64,000 nt of DNA. Origin: Euonymus europaeus (Eukaryota > Streptophyta > Magnoliopsida > Celastrales > Celastraceae). The notes under the pieces are model-generated. The model was not told the origin of the DNA. It did not search any database and was given only the letters and a program-made list of their open reading frames with translations. Positions 48,684 through 61,800 of the stretch are shown piece after piece. Within the stretch, counting starts at the first letter, position 1, and each line of letters starts with the position of its first letter. The stretch lies in assembly GCA_963580455.1 (NCBI GenBank), contig CAUZKV010000008.1:1-64000 (forward strand). Direction: 5' to 3'. The translations under genes and the position numbers were made by a program.

Positions 48684-51600
48684 GTGTGAAATCAAGCTAA
48701 AAATCACCGAATTCAGAACTCGGAGTCAACGGATATTCATAAAACCGTTTACGTAAAGAAACCACATTTCGCGGCTAACTAGGTGAAACGAGACCTACTA
48801 GCCACGAGTTCTGAAATCAAAATCCGAAACGCCAGGATTGTAGAGCTCGAAAAGTAGTGTGTAATCAAGCTAAAAATCACCGAATTCAGAACTCGGAGTC
48901 AACGGATTCATAAAACCGTTTACGTAAAGAAACCACAATTCGCGGCTAACTAGGTGAAACGAGACCAACTAGCCACGAGTTCTGAAATCAATATCCGAAA
49001 TGCCAGGATCGTAGAGCTCGAAAATTAGTGTGAAATCAAGCTTAAAATCACCGAATTCAGAACTCGGAGTCAACGGATATTCATAAAACCGTTTACGTAA
49101 AGAAACCTAATTTCGCGGCTAACTAGGTGAAACGAGACCAACTAGCCACGAGTTCTGAAATCAAAATCCGAAATGCCAGGATCGTAGAGCTCGAAAAGTA
49201 GTGTGAAATCAAGCTAAAAATCACCGAATTCAGAACTCGGAGTCAACTGATATTCATAAAACCGTTTACGTAAAGAAACCACATTTCGCGGCTAACTAGC
49301 TGAAACGAGACCAACTAGCCACGAGTTCTGAAATCAAAATCCGAAATGCCAGGATCGTAGAGCTCGAAAAGTAGTGTGAAATCAAGCTAAAAATCACCGA
49401 ATTCAGAACTCGGAGTCAACGGATATTCATAAAACCGTTTACGTAAAGAAACCACATTTCGCGGCTAACTAGGTGAAACGAGACCTACTAGCCACGAGTT
49501 CTGAAATCAAAATCCGAAATGCCAGGATCGTAGAGCTCGAAAAGTAGTGTGAAATCAAGCTAAAAATCACCGAATTCAGAACTCGGAGTCAACGGATATT
49601 CATAAAACCGTTTACGTAAAGAAACCACATTTCGCGGCTAACTAGGTGAAACGAGACCTACTAGCCACGAGTTCTGAAATCAAAATCCGAAACGCCAGGA
49701 TTGTAGAGCTCGAAAAGTAGTGTGTAATCAAGCTAAAAATCACCGAATTCAGAACTCGGAGTCAACGGATTCATAAAACCGTTTACGTAAAGAAACCACA
49801 ATTCGCGGCTAACTAGGTGAAACGAGACCAACTAGCCACGAGTTCTGAAATCAATATCCGAAATGCCAGGATCGTAGAGCTCGAAAATTAGTGTGAAATC
49901 AAGCTTAAAATCACCGAATTCAGAACTCGGAGTCAACGGATATTCATAAAACCGTTTACGTAAAGAAACCTAATTTCGCGGCTAACTAGGTGAAACGAGA
50001 CCAACTAGCCACGAGTTCTGAAATCAAAATCCGAAATGCCAGGATCGTAGAGCTCGAAAAGTAGTGTGAAATCAAGCTAAAAATCACCGAATTCAGAACT
50101 CGGAGTCAACTGATATTCATAAAACCGTTTACGTAAAGAAACCACATTTCGCGGCTAACTAGCTGAAACGAGACCAACTAGCCACGAGTTCTGAAATCAA
50201 AATCCGAAATGCCAGGATCGTAGAGCTCGAAAAGTAGTGTGAAATCAAGCTAAAAATCACCGAATTCAGAACTCGGAGTCAACGGATATTCATAAAACCG
50301 TTTACGTAAAGAAACCACATTTCGCGGCTAACTAGGTGAAACGAGACCTACTAGCCACGAGTTCTGAAATCAAAATCCGAAACGCCAGGATTGTAGAGCT
50401 CGAAAAGTAGTGTGTAATCAAGCTAAAAATCACCGAATTCAGAACTCGGAGTCAACGGATTCATAAAACCGTTTACGTAAAGAAACCACAATTCGCGGCT
50501 AACTAGGTGAAACGAGACCAACTAGCCACGAGTTCTGAAATCAATATCCGAAACACCAGGATCGTAGAGCTCGAAAATTAGTGTGAAATCAAGCTAAAAA
50601 TCACCGAATTCAGAACTCGGAGTCAACGGATATTCATAAAACCGTTTACGTAAAGAAACCACATTTCGCGGCTAACTAGTTGAAACGAGACCAACTAGCC
50701 ACGAGTTCTGAAATCAAAATCCAAAATTCCAGGATTGTAGAGCTCGAAAAGTAGTGTGTAATCAAGCTAAAAATCACCGAATTCAGAACTCGGAGTCAAC
50801 GGATATTCATAAAACCGTTTACGTAAAGAAACTAGATTTCGCGGCTAACTAGGTGAAACGAGACCAACTAGCCACGAGTTCTGAAATCAAAATCCGAAAC
50901 GCCAGGATCGTAGAGCTCGAAAAGTAGTGTGAAATCAAGCTAAAAATCACCGAATTCAGAACTCGGAGTCAACGGATATTCATAAAACCGTTTACGTAAA
51001 GAAACCACATTTCGCGGCTAACTAGGTGAAATGAGACCAACTAGCCACGAGTTCTGAAATCAAAATCCGAAACTCCAGGATCGTAGAGCTCGAAAATTAG
51101 TGTGAAATCAAGCTTAAAATCACCGAATTCAGAACTCGGAGTCAACGGATATTCATAAAACCGTTTACGTAAAGAAACCACATTTCGCGGCTAAATAGGT
51201 GAAACGAGACCAACTAGCCACGAGTTCTGAAATCAAAATCCGAAACGCCAGGATCGTAGAGATCGAAAAGTAGTGTGAAATCAAGCTTAAAATCACCGAA
51301 TTCAGAACTCGGAGTCAACGGATATTCATAAAACCGTTTACGTAAAGAAACCACATTTCGCGGCTAACTAGGTGAAACGAGACCTACTAGCCACGAGTTC
51401 TGAAATCAAAATCCAAAACGCCAGGATCGTAGAGCTCGAAAAGTAGTGTGAAATCAAGCTAAAAATCACCGAATTCAGAACACGGAGTCAACTGATATTC
51501 ATAAAACCGTTTACGTAAAGAAACCACATTTCGCGGCTAACTAGGTGAAACGAGACCAACAAGCCACGAGTTCTGAAATCAAAATCCGAAATGCCAGGAT

Positions 51601-52308
51601 CGTAGAGCTCGAAAAGTAGTGTGAAATCAAGCTAAAAATCACCGAATTCAGAACTCGGAGTCAACGGATATTCATAAAACCGTTTACGTAAAGAAACCAC
51701 ATTTCGCGGCTAACTAGGTGAAACGAGACCAACTAGCCACGAGTTCTGAAATCAAAATCCGAAACGCCAGGATCGTAGAGCTCGAAAAGTAGTGTGAAAT
51801 CAAGCTAAAAATCACCGAATTCAGAACTCGGAGTCAACGGATATTCATAAAACCGTTTACGTAAAGAAACCACATTTCGCGGCTAACTAGGTGAAACGAG
51901 ACCTACTAGCCACGAGTTCTGAAATCAAAATCCGAAACGCCAGGATTGTAGAGCTCGAAAAGTAGTGTGTAATCAAGCTAAAAATCACCGAATTCAGAAC
52001 TCGGAGTCAACGGATTCATAAAACCGTTTACGTAAAGAAACCACAATTCGCGGCTAACTAGGTGAAATGAGACCAACTAGCCACGAGTTCTGAAATCAAT
52101 ATCCGAAACGCCAGGATCGTAGAGCTCGGAAATTAGTGTGAAATCAAGCTTAAAATCACCGAATTCAGAACTCGGAGTCAACGGATATTCATAAAACCGT
52201 TTACGTAAAGAAACCTAATTTCGCGGATGACTAGGTGAAACGAGACCAACTAGCCACGAGTTCTGAAATCAAAATCCGAAATGCCAGGATCGTAGAGCTC
52301 GAAAAGTA
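48684..52308 (-). repeat. Short duplications: a 5-mer (863 bp) followed by a shortened 4-mer (690 bp), then singletons
   Basis: T16-T20 (48,857-49,719) contain a 171-bp monomer, AAGCTTAAAATC with AAACCTAATTTC, CTAGCTGAAAC with CAACTGATA, and two CCTACTAG monomers. T21-T24 (49,720-50,409) repeat this with one of the last two lost, consistent with a fusion of neighbours. CTAACTAGC at 49,291 and 50,154 gives the 863-bp offset. T25 starts a third partial copy. T26-T35 are less regular; they include AAACTAGATTTC, TAGAGATCG, CAACAAGCC and a second AAACCTAATTTCGCGGATGAC monomer. Confidence 0.75.
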
Positions 52309-55300
52309 GTGTGAAATCAAGCTAAAAATCACCGAATTCAGAACTCGGAGTCAACTGATATTCATAAAACCGTTTACGTAAAGAAACCACATTTCGCGGC
52401 TAACTAGGTGAAACGAGACCAACTAGCCACGAGTTTTGAAATCAAAATCCGAAATGCCAGGATCGTAGAGCTCGAAAAGTAGTGTGAAATCAAGCTAAAA
52501 ATCACCGAATTCAGAACTCGGAGTCAACGGATATTCATAAAACCGTTTACGTAAAGAAACCACATTTCGCGGCTAACTAGGTGAAACGAGACCTACTAGC
52601 CACGAGTTCTGAAATCAAAATCCGAAACGCCAGGATGGTAGAGCTTGAAAAGTAGTGTGTAATCAAGCTAAAAATCACCGAATTCATAACTCGGAGTCAA
52701 CGGATTCATAAAACCGTTTACGTAAAGAAACCACAATTCGCGGCTAACTAGGTGAAACGAGACCAACTAGCCACGAGTTCTGAAATCAATATCCGGAACG
52801 CTAGGATCGTAGAGCTCGAAAATTAGTGTGAAATCAAGCTATAAATCACCGAATTCAGAACTCGGAGTCAACGGATTCATAAAACCGTTTACGTAAAGAA
52901 ACCACAATTCGCGGCTAACTAGGAGAAACGAGACCAACTAGCCACGAGTTCTGAAATCAAAATCCAAAATGCCAAGATTGTAGAGCTCGAAAAGTAGTGT
53001 GTAATCAAGCTAAAAATCACCGAATTCAGAACTCGGAGTCAACGGATATTCATAAAACCGTTTACGTAAAGAAACCACATTTTGCGGCTAACTAGGTGAA
53101 ACGAGACCATCTAGCCACGAGTTCTGAAATCAAAATCCGAAACGCCAGGATCGTAGAGCTCGAAAAGTAGTGTGAAATCAAGCTAAAAATCACCGAATTC
53201 AGAACTCGGAGTCAACGGATATTCATAAAACCGTTTACGTAAAGAAACCACATTTCGCGGCTAACTAGGTGAAACGAGACCATCTAGCCACGAGTTCTGA
53301 AATCAAAATCCGAAATGCCAGGATCGTAGAGCTCGAAAAGTAGTATGAAATCAAGCTAAAAATCACCGAATTCAGAACTCGGAGTCAACGGATATTCATA
53401 AAACCGTTTACGTAAAGAAACCACATTTCGCGGCTAACTAGGTGAAACCAGACCAACTAGCCACGAGTTCTGAAATCAAAATCCGAAATGCCAGGATTGT
53501 AGAGCTCGAAAAGTAGTGTGTAATCAAGCTAAAAATTACCAAATTCAGAACTCGGAGTCAACGGATATTCATAAAACCGTTTACGTAAAGAAACCACATT
53601 TCGCGGCTAAATAGGTGAAACGAGACCTACTAGCCACGAGTTCTGAAATCAAAATCCGAAACGCCAGGATGGTAGAGCTTGAAAAGTAGTGTGTAATCAA
53701 GCTAAAAATCACCGAATTCAGAACTCGGAGTCAACGGATTCATAAAACCGTTTACGTAAAGAAACCACAATTCGCGGCTAACTAGGTGAAACGAGACCAA
53801 CTAGCCACGAGTTCTGAAATCAATATCCGGAACGCCATGATCGTAGAGGTCGAAAATTAGTGTGAAATCAAGCTATAAATCACCGAATTCAGAACTCGGA
53901 GTCAACGGATTCATAAAACCGTTTACGTAAAGAAACCACAATTCGCGGCTAACTAGGTGAAACGAGACCAACTAGCCATGAGTTCTGAAATCAAAATCCA
54001 AAATGCCAAGATTGTAGAGCTCGAAAAGTAGTATGAAATCAAGCTAAAAATCACCGAATTCAGAACTCGGAGTCAACGGATATTCATAAAACCGTTTACG
54101 TAAAGAAACCACATTTCGCGGCTAACTAGGTGAAACCAGACCAACTAGCCACGAGTTCTGAAATCAAAATCCGAAACGCCAGGATCGTAGAGCTCGAAAA
54201 GTAGTGTGAAATCAAGCTAAAAATCACCGAATTCAGAACTCGGAGTCAACGGATATTCATAAAACCGTTTACGTAAAGAAACCACATTTCGCGGCTAACT
54301 AGGTGAAACGAGACCATCTAGCCACGAGTTCTGAAATCAAAATCCGAAATTCCAGGATCGTAGAGCTCGAAAAGTAGTATGAAATCAAGCTAAAAATCAC
54401 CGAATTCAGAACTCGGAGTCAACGGATATTCATAAAACCGTTTACGTAAAGAAACCACATTTCGCGGCTAACTAGGTGAAACCAGACCAACTAGCCACGA
54501 GTTCTGAAATCAAAATCCGAAATGCCAGGATTGTAGAGCTCGAAAAGTAGTGTGTAATCAAGCTAAAAATCACCAAATTCAGAACTCGGAGTCAACGGAT
54601 ATTCATAAAACCGTTTACGTAAAGAAACCACATTTCGCGGCTAAATAGGTGAAACGAGACCTACTAGCCACGAGTTCTGAAATCAAAATCCGAAACGCCA
54701 GGATGGTAGAGCTTGAAAAGTAGTGTGTAATCAAGCTAAAAATCACCGAATTCAGAACTCGGAGTCAACGGATTCATAAAACCGTTTACGTAAAGAAACC
54801 ACAATTCGCGGCTAACTAGGTGAAACGAGACCAACTAGCCACGAGTTCTGAAATCAGTATCCGGAACGCCAGGATCGTAGAGCTCGAAAAGTAGTGTGAA
54901 ATCAAGCTAAAAATCACCGAATTCAGAACTCGGAGTCAACTGATATTCATAAAACCGTTTACGTAAAGAAACCACATTTCGCGGCTAACTAGGTGAAACG
55001 AGACCAACTAGCCACGAGTTTTGAAATCAAAATCCGAAATGCCAGGATCGTAGAGCTCGAAAAGTAGTGTGAAATCAAGCTAAAAATCACCGAATTCAGA
55101 ACTCGGAGTCAACGGATATTCATAAAACCGTTTACGTAAAGAAACCACATTTCGCGGCTAACTAGGTGAAACGAGACCTACTAGCCACGAGTTCTGAAAT
55201 CAAAATCCGAAACGCCAGGATGGTAGAGCTTGAAAAGTAGTGTGTAATCAAGCTAAAAATCACCGAATTCATAACTCGGAGTCAACGGATTCATAAAACC

Positions 55301-57478
55301 GTTTACGTAAAGAAACCACAATTCGCGGCTAACTAGGTGAAACGAGACCAACTAGCCACGAGTTCTGAAATCAATATCCGGAACGCTAGGATCGTAGAGC
55401 TCGAAAATTAGTGTGAAATCAAGCTATAAATCACCGAATTCAGAACTCGGAGTCAACGGATTCATAAAACCGTTTACGTAAAGAAACCACAATTCGCGGC
55501 TAACTAGGAGAAACGAGACCAACTAGCCACGAGTTCTGAAATCAAAATCCAAAATGCCAAGATTGTAGAGCTCGAAAAGTAGTGTGTAATCAAGCTAAAA
55601 ATCACCGAATTCAGAACTCGGAGTCAACGGATATTCATAAAACCGTTTACGTAAAGAAACCACATTTTGCGGCTAACTAGGTGAAACGAGACCATCTAGC
55701 CACGAGTTCTGAAATCAAAATCCGAAACGCCAGGATCGTAGAGCTCGAAAAGTAGTGTGAAATCAAGCTAAAAATCACCGAATTCAGAACTCGGAGTCAA
55801 CGGATATTCATAAAACCGTTTACGTAAAGAAACCACATTTCGCGGCTAACTAGGTGAAACGAGACCATCTAGCCACGAGTTCTGAAATCAAAATCCGAAA
55901 TGCCAGGATCGTAGAGCTCGAAAAGTAGTATGAAATCAAGCTAAAAATCACCGAATTCAGAACTCGGAGTCAACGGATATTCATAAAACCGTTTACGTAA
56001 AGAAACCACATTTCGCGGCTAACTAGGTGAAACCAGACCAACTAGCCACGAGTTCTGAAATCAAAATCCGAAATGCCAGGATTGTAGAGCTCGAAAAGTA
56101 GTGTGTAATCAAGCTAAAAATTACCAAATTCAGAACTCGGAGTCAACGGATATTCATAAAACCGTTTACGTAAAGAAACCACATTTCGCGGCTAAATAGG
56201 TGAAACGAGACCTACTAGCCACGAGTTCTGAAATCAAAATCCGAAACGCCAGGATGGTAGAGCTTGAAAAGTAGTGTGTAATCAAGCTAAAAATCACCGA
56301 ATTCAGAACTCGGAGTCAACGGATTCATAAAACCGTTTACGTAAAGAAACCACAATTCGCGGCTAACTAGGTGAAACGAGACCAACTAGCCACGAGTTCT
56401 GAAATCAATATCCGGAACGCCATGATCGTAGAGGTCGAAAATTAGTGTGAAATCAAGCTATAAATCACCGAATTCAGAACTCGGAGTCAACGGATTCATA
56501 AAACCGTTTACGTAAAGAAACCACAATTCGCGGCTAACTAGGTGAAACGAGACCAACTAGCCATGAGTTCTGAAATCAAAATCCAAAATGCCAAGATTGT
56601 AGAGCTCGAAAAGTAGTATGAAATCAAGCTAAAAATCACCGAATTCAGAACTCGGAGTCAACGGATATTCATAAAACCGTTTACGTAAAGAAACCACATT
56701 TCGCGGCTAACTAGGTGAAACCAGACCAACTAGCCACGAGTTCTGAAATCAAAATCCGAAACGCCAGGATCGTAGAGCTCGAAAAGTAGTGTGAAATCAA
56801 GCTAAAAATCACCGAATTCAGAACTCGGAGTCAACGGATATTCATAAAACCGTTTACGTAAAGAAACCACATTTCGCGGCTAACTAGGTGAAACGAGACC
56901 ATCTAGCCACGAGTTCTGAAATCAAAATCCGAAATTCCAGGATCGTAGAGCTCGAAAAGTAGTATGAAATCAAGCTAAAAATCACCGAATTCAGAACTCG
57001 GAGTCAACGGATATTCATAAAACCGTTTACGTAAAGAAACCACATTTCGCGGCTAACTAGGTGAAACCAGACCAACTAGCCACGAGTTCTGAAATCAAAA
57101 TCCGAAATGCCAGGATTGTAGAGCTCGAAAAGTAGTGTGTAATCAAGCTAAAAATCACCAAATTCAGAACTCGGAGTCAACGGATATTCATAAAACCGTT
57201 TACGTAAAGAAACCACATTTCGCGGCTAAATAGGTGAAACGAGACCTACTAGCCACGAGTTCTGAAATCAAAATCCGAAACGCCAGGATGGTAGAGCTTG
57301 AAAAGTAGTGTGTAATCAAGCTAAAAATCACCGAATTCAGAACTCGGAGTCAACGGATTCATAAAACCGTTTACGTAAAGAAACCACAATTCGCGGCTAA
57401 CTAGGTGAAACGAGACCAACTAGCCACGAGTTCTGAAATCAGTATCCGGAACGCCAGGATCGTAGAGCTCGAAAATTA
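52309..57478 (-). repeat. Tandem duplication of a 15-monomer block (2 x 2,585 bp) built from a 6-mer HOR
   Basis: T36-T50 (52,309-54,893) and T51-T65 (54,894-57,478) match marker by marker at 2,585 bp (15 x 173 - 10, five 171-bp monomers in each): GAGTTTTG at 52,431 and 55,016, TTCATAACTC, AACGCTAGG, CTAGGAGAAAC, CATTTTGCGG, AAAATTACCAAATTC, GCCATGATCGTAGAGGTC, AGCCATGAG and CAGTATCCGG. Inside each block a 6-mer of 1,034 bp repeats: 52,655-53,688 and 53,689-54,722 in the first, 55,240-56,273 and 56,274-57,307 in the second, with a further start at 57,308. GGATGGTAGAGCTTG marks every 6-mer. The last 171-bp monomers of the two blocks differ only at the end (GAAAAGTA against GAAAATTA), which places the exchange point there. 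This is the most nested part of the array. Confidence 0.92.
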
Positions 57479-59898
57479 GTGTGAAATCAAGCTATAAATC
57501 ACCGAATTCAGAACTCGGAGTCAACGGATTCATAAAACCGTTTACATAAAGAAACCACAATTCGCGGCTAACTAGGTGAAACGAGACCAACTAGCCACGA
57601 GTTCTGAAATCAAAATCCAAAATGCCAAGATTGTAGAGCTCGAAAAGTAGTGTGTAATCAAGCTAAAAATCACCGAATTCAGAACTCGGAGTCAACGGAT
57701 ATTCATAAAACCGTTTACGTAAAGAAACCACATTTCGCGGCTAACTAGGTGAAACCAGACCATCTAGCCACGAGTTCTGAAATCAAAATCCGAAACACCA
57801 GGATCGTAGAGCTCAAAAAGTAGTATGAAATCAAGCTAAAAATCACCGAATTCAGAACTCGGAGTCAACGGATATTCATAAAACCGTTTACGTAAAGAAA
57901 CCACATTTCGCGGCTAACTAGGTGAAACCAGACCAACTAGCCACGAGTTCTGAAATCAAAATCCGAAATGCCAGGATTGTAGAGCTCGAAAAGTAGTGTG
58001 TAATCAAGCTTAAAATCACCAAATTCAGAACTCGGAGTCAACGGATATTCATAAAACCGTTTACGTAAAGAAACCACATTTCGCGGCTAAATAGGTGAAA
58101 CGAGACCAACTAGCCACGAGTTCTGAAATCAAAATCCGAAACGCCAGGATTGTAGAGCTCGAAAAGTAGTGTGTAATCAAGCTAAAAATCACCAAATTCA
58201 GAACTCGGAGTCAATGGATATTCATAAAACCGTTTACGTAAAGAAACCACATTTCGCGGCTAACTAGGTGAAACGAGACCTACTAGCCACGAGTTCTGAA
58301 ATCAAAATCCGAAATGCCAGGATTGTAGGGCTCGAAAAGTAGTGTGAAATCAAGCTAAAAATCACCGAATTCAGAACTCGGAGTCAACGGATACTCATAA
58401 AACCGTTTACGTAAAGAAACCACATTTCGCGGCTAAATAGGTGAAACGAGACCAACTAGCCACGAGTTCTGAAATGAAAATCCGAAACGCCAGGATCGTA
58501 GAGCTCGAAAAGTAGTGTGAAATCAAGCTAAAAATCACCGAATTCAGAACTCGGAGTCAACGGATATTCATAAAACCGTTTACGTAAAGAAACCACATTT
58601 CGCGGCAAACTAGGTGAAACGAGACCTACTAGCCACGAGTTCTAAAATGAAAATCAGAAACCCCAGGATGGTAGAGCTCGAAAAGTAGTGTGAAATCAAG
58701 CTAAAAATCACCGAATTCAGAACTCAGAGTCAACTGATATTCATAAAACCGTTTACGTAAAGAAACCACATTTCGCGGCTAACTAGGTGAAACGAGACCA
58801 ACTAGCCACGAGTTATGAAATCAAAATCCGAAATGCCAGGATCGTAGAGCTCGAAAAGTAGTGTGAAATCAAGCTAAAAATCATCGAATTCAGAACTCGG
58901 AGTCAACGGATATTCATAAAACCGTTTACGTAAAGAAACCACATTTCGCGGCTAACTAGGTGAAACGAGACCAACTAGCCACGAGTTCTGAAATCAAAAT
59001 CCGAAAAGCCAGGATCGTAGAGCTCGAAAAGTAGTGTGAAATCAAGCTAAAAATCACCGAATTCAGAACTCGGAGTCAACGGATATTCATAAAACCGTTT
59101 ACGTAAAGAAACCACATTTCGCGGCTAACTAGGTGAAAGGAGACCTACTAGCCACGAGTTCTGAAATCAAAATTCAAAATGCCAGGATCGTAGAGCTCGA
59201 AAAGTAGTGTGAAATCAAGCTAAAAATCACCGAATTCAGAACTCGGAGTCAACTGATATTCATAAAACCGTTTACGTAAAGAAACCACATTTCGCGGCTA
59301 ACTAGGTGAAACGAGACCAACTAGCCACGAGTTCTGAAATTAAAATCCGAAATGCCAGGATCGTAGAGCTCGAAAAGTAGTGTGAAATCAAGCTAAAAAT
59401 CACCGAATTCAGAACTCGGAGTCAACGGATATTCATAAAACCGTTTACGAAAAGAAACCACATTTCGCGGCTAACTAGGTGAAACGAGACCAACTAGCCA
59501 CGAGTTCTGAAATCAAAATCCGAAATGCCAGGATTGTAGAGCTCGAAAAGTATTGTGAAATCAAGCTAAAAATCACCGAATTCAGAACTCGGAGTCAACG
59601 GATATTCATAAAACCGTTTACGTAAAGAAACCACATTTCGCGGCTAACTAGTTGAAACGAGACCAACCAGCCACGAGTTCTGAAATCAAAATCCGAAACG
59701 CCAGGATCGTAGAGCTCGAAAAGTAGTGTGTAATCAAGCTAAAAATCACCGAATTCAGAACTCGGAGTCAACGGATATTCATAAAACCGTTTACGTAAAG
59801 AAACCACATTTCGCGGCTAACTAGGTGAAACGAGACCAACTAGCCACGAGTTCTGAAATCAAAATCCGAAACTCCATAATCGTAGAGCTCGAAAAGTA
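57479..59898 (-). repeat. Less regular monomers linking the 6-mer HOR to outer segments
   Basis: T66-T70 continue the third 6-mer copy (57,308 onward), including CACAATTCG with TTTACATAAAG, GTGAAACCAGACC, CTCAAAAAG, AAGCTTAAAATCACCAAATTC and, in T70 (58,169-58,341), CAATGGATA with GTAGGGCTC. T71-T79 carry private variants: GATACTCATAAAAC, GAAATGAAAATCC, GCGGCAAAC, TCAGAAACCCC, CTCAGAGTC, ATCATCG, GAAAAGCC, AATTCAAAATGCC, GTATTGTG and ACTCCATAATCG. No clear internal HOR is seen. T70 mirrors the plus-side GCCCT monomer at 41,861. Confidence 0.7.
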
Positions 59899-61627
59899 GT
59901 GTGAAATCAAGCTAAAAATCACCGAATTCAGAACTCGGAGTCAACGGATATTCATAAAACCGTTTACGTAAAGAAACCACATTTTGCGGCTAACTAGGTG
60001 AAACGAGACCAACTAGCCACGAGTTCTGAAATAAAAATCCGAAACTCCAGGATGGTAGAGCTCGAAAAGTAGTGTGTAATCAAGCTAAAAAACACCAAAT
60101 TCAGAACTCGGAGTCAACGGATATTCATAAAACCGTTTACGTAAAGAAACCAAATTTCGCGGATAACTAGGTGAAACGAGACCTACTAGCCACGAGTTCT
60201 GAAATCAAAATCCGAAACGCCAGGATTGTAGAGCTCGAAAAGTATTGTGAAATCAAGCTAAAAATCACCGAATTCAGAACTCGGAGTCAACGGATATTAA
60301 TAAAACCGTTTACGTAAAGAAACCACATTTCGCGGCTAACTAGGTGAAACGAGACCAACTAGCCACGAGTTCTGAAATCAAAATCCAAAACGCCAGGATC
60401 GTAGAGCTCGAAAATTAGTTTGAAATCAAGCTTAAAATCACCAAATTCAGAACTCGGAGTCAACGGATATTCATAAAACCGTTTACGTAAAGAAACCACA
60501 TTTCGCGGCTAACTAGGTGAAACGAGACCTACTAGCCACGAGTTCTGAAATCAAAATCCGAAATGCCAGGATCGTAGAGCTCGAAAAGTAGTGTGTAATC
60601 AAGCTAAAAATCACCGAATTCAGAACTCGGAGTCAACGGATATTCATAAAACCGTTTACGTAAAGAAACCACATTTTGCGGCTAACTAGGTGAAACGAGA
60701 CCAACTAGCCACGAGTTCTGAAATCAAAATCCGAAACTCCAGGATCGTAGAGCTCGAAAAGTAGTGTGAAATCAAGCTAAAAATCACCGAATTCAGAACT
60801 CGGAGTCAACGGATATTCATAAAACCGTTTACGTAAAGAAACCACATTTCGCGGCTAACTAGGTGAAACGAGACCAACTAGCCACGAGTTCTGAAATCAA
60901 AATCCGAAACGCCAGGATTGTAGAGCTCGAAAAGTAGTGTGAAATCAAGCTAAAAATCACCGAATTCAGAACTCGTAGTGAACGGATATTCATAAAACCG
61001 TTTACGTAAAGAAACCACATTTTGCGGCTAACTAGGTGAAACGAGACCAACTAGCCACGAGTTCGGAAATAAAAATCCGAAACTCCAGGATGGTAGAGCT
61101 CGAAAAGTAGTGTGTAATCAAGCTAAAAAACACCAAATTCAGAACTCGGAGTCAACGGATATTCATAAAACCGTTTACGTAAAGAAACCAAATTTCGCGG
61201 ATAACTAGGTGAAACGAGACCTACTAGCCACGAGTTCTGAAATCAAAATCCGAAACGCCAGGATTGTAGAGCTCGAAAAGTATTGTGAAATCAAGCTAAA
61301 AATCACCGAATTCAGAACTCGGAGTCAACGGATATTAATAAAACCGTTTACGTAAAGAAACCACATTTCGCGGCTAACTAGGTGAAACGAGACCAACTAG
61401 CCACGAGTTCTGAAATCAAAATCCAAAACGCCAGGATCGTAGAGCTCGAAAATTAGTTTGAAATCAAGCTTAAAATCACCAAATTCAAAACTCGGAGTCA
61501 ACGGATATTCATAAAACCGTTTACGTAAAGAAACCACATTTCGCGGCTAACTAGGTGAAACGAGACCTACTAGCCACGAGTTCTGAAATCAAAATCCGAA
61601 TGCCAGGATCGTAGAGCTCGAAAAGTA
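59899..61627 (-). repeat. Duplication at 6-monomer offset (1,038 bp)
   Basis: T80-T83 (59,899-60,590) recur as T86-T89 (60,937-61,627): CATTTTGCGG/AAATAAAAATCC/ACTCCAGGATGG (GATGGTAGAG at 60,051 and 61,089), AAAAAACACCAAATTC with CCAAATTTCGCGGATAAC, GTATTGTG with GGATATTAATA and CCAAAACGCC, and GTTTGAAATCAAGCTTAAAATCACCAAATTC. The second copy has extra changes (CTCGTAGTGAACGG, GTTCGGAAAT, TTCAAAACTC, and the 1-bp deletion). The intervening monomers T84-T85 are ordinary. The set is the reverse of the plus-side series at 37,363-38,227. Confidence 0.85.
61456..61627 (-). repeat. 172-bp monomer with a unique 1-bp deletion
   Basis: T89 reads ATCCGAATGCC near 61,600 where its neighbours read ATCCGAAATGCC; one A of a short run is missing. 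It is the only odd-length change in the window apart from the 2-bp class. Its duplicate partner T83 has the full 173 bp, so the deletion arose after that duplication, or is a homopolymer sequencing error. Confidence 0.85.
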
Positions 61628-61800
61628 GTGTGTAATCAAGCTAAAAATCACCGAATTCAGAACTCGGAGTCAACGGATATTCATAAAACCGTTTACGTAA
61701 AGAAACCACATTTTGCGGCTAACTAGGTGAAACGAGACCTACTAGCCACGAGTTCTGAAATCAAAATCCGAAACGCCAGGATTGTAGAGCTCAAAAAGTA

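Larger units (their letters stand above)
47131..57649 (-). repeat. Seventeen 171-bp variant monomers on the minus side
   Basis: Starts: 47,131; 48,340; 48,857; 49,720; 50,410; 51,965; 52,655; 52,826; 53,689; 53,860; 54,723; 55,240; 55,411; 56,274; 56,445; 57,308; 57,479. Each reads CGGATTCAT rather than CGGATATTCAT and CACAATTCG rather than CACATTTCG, so the deletion and the nt-90 change are completely linked in the copies I read. None occurs beyond 57,649. The class makes up about 17% of this domain, against under 3% of the plus domain. Confidence 0.9.

Noticed and set aside
60859..61050. A similar 63-codon open frame on the minus strand
   Set aside because: Same frame of the same satellite, again opened by a single change of the TGA (reading TCA, from GTAGTGAACGG near 60,980). 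The protein resemblance to the plus-strand frame is just repeat identity, not conservation of a gene.
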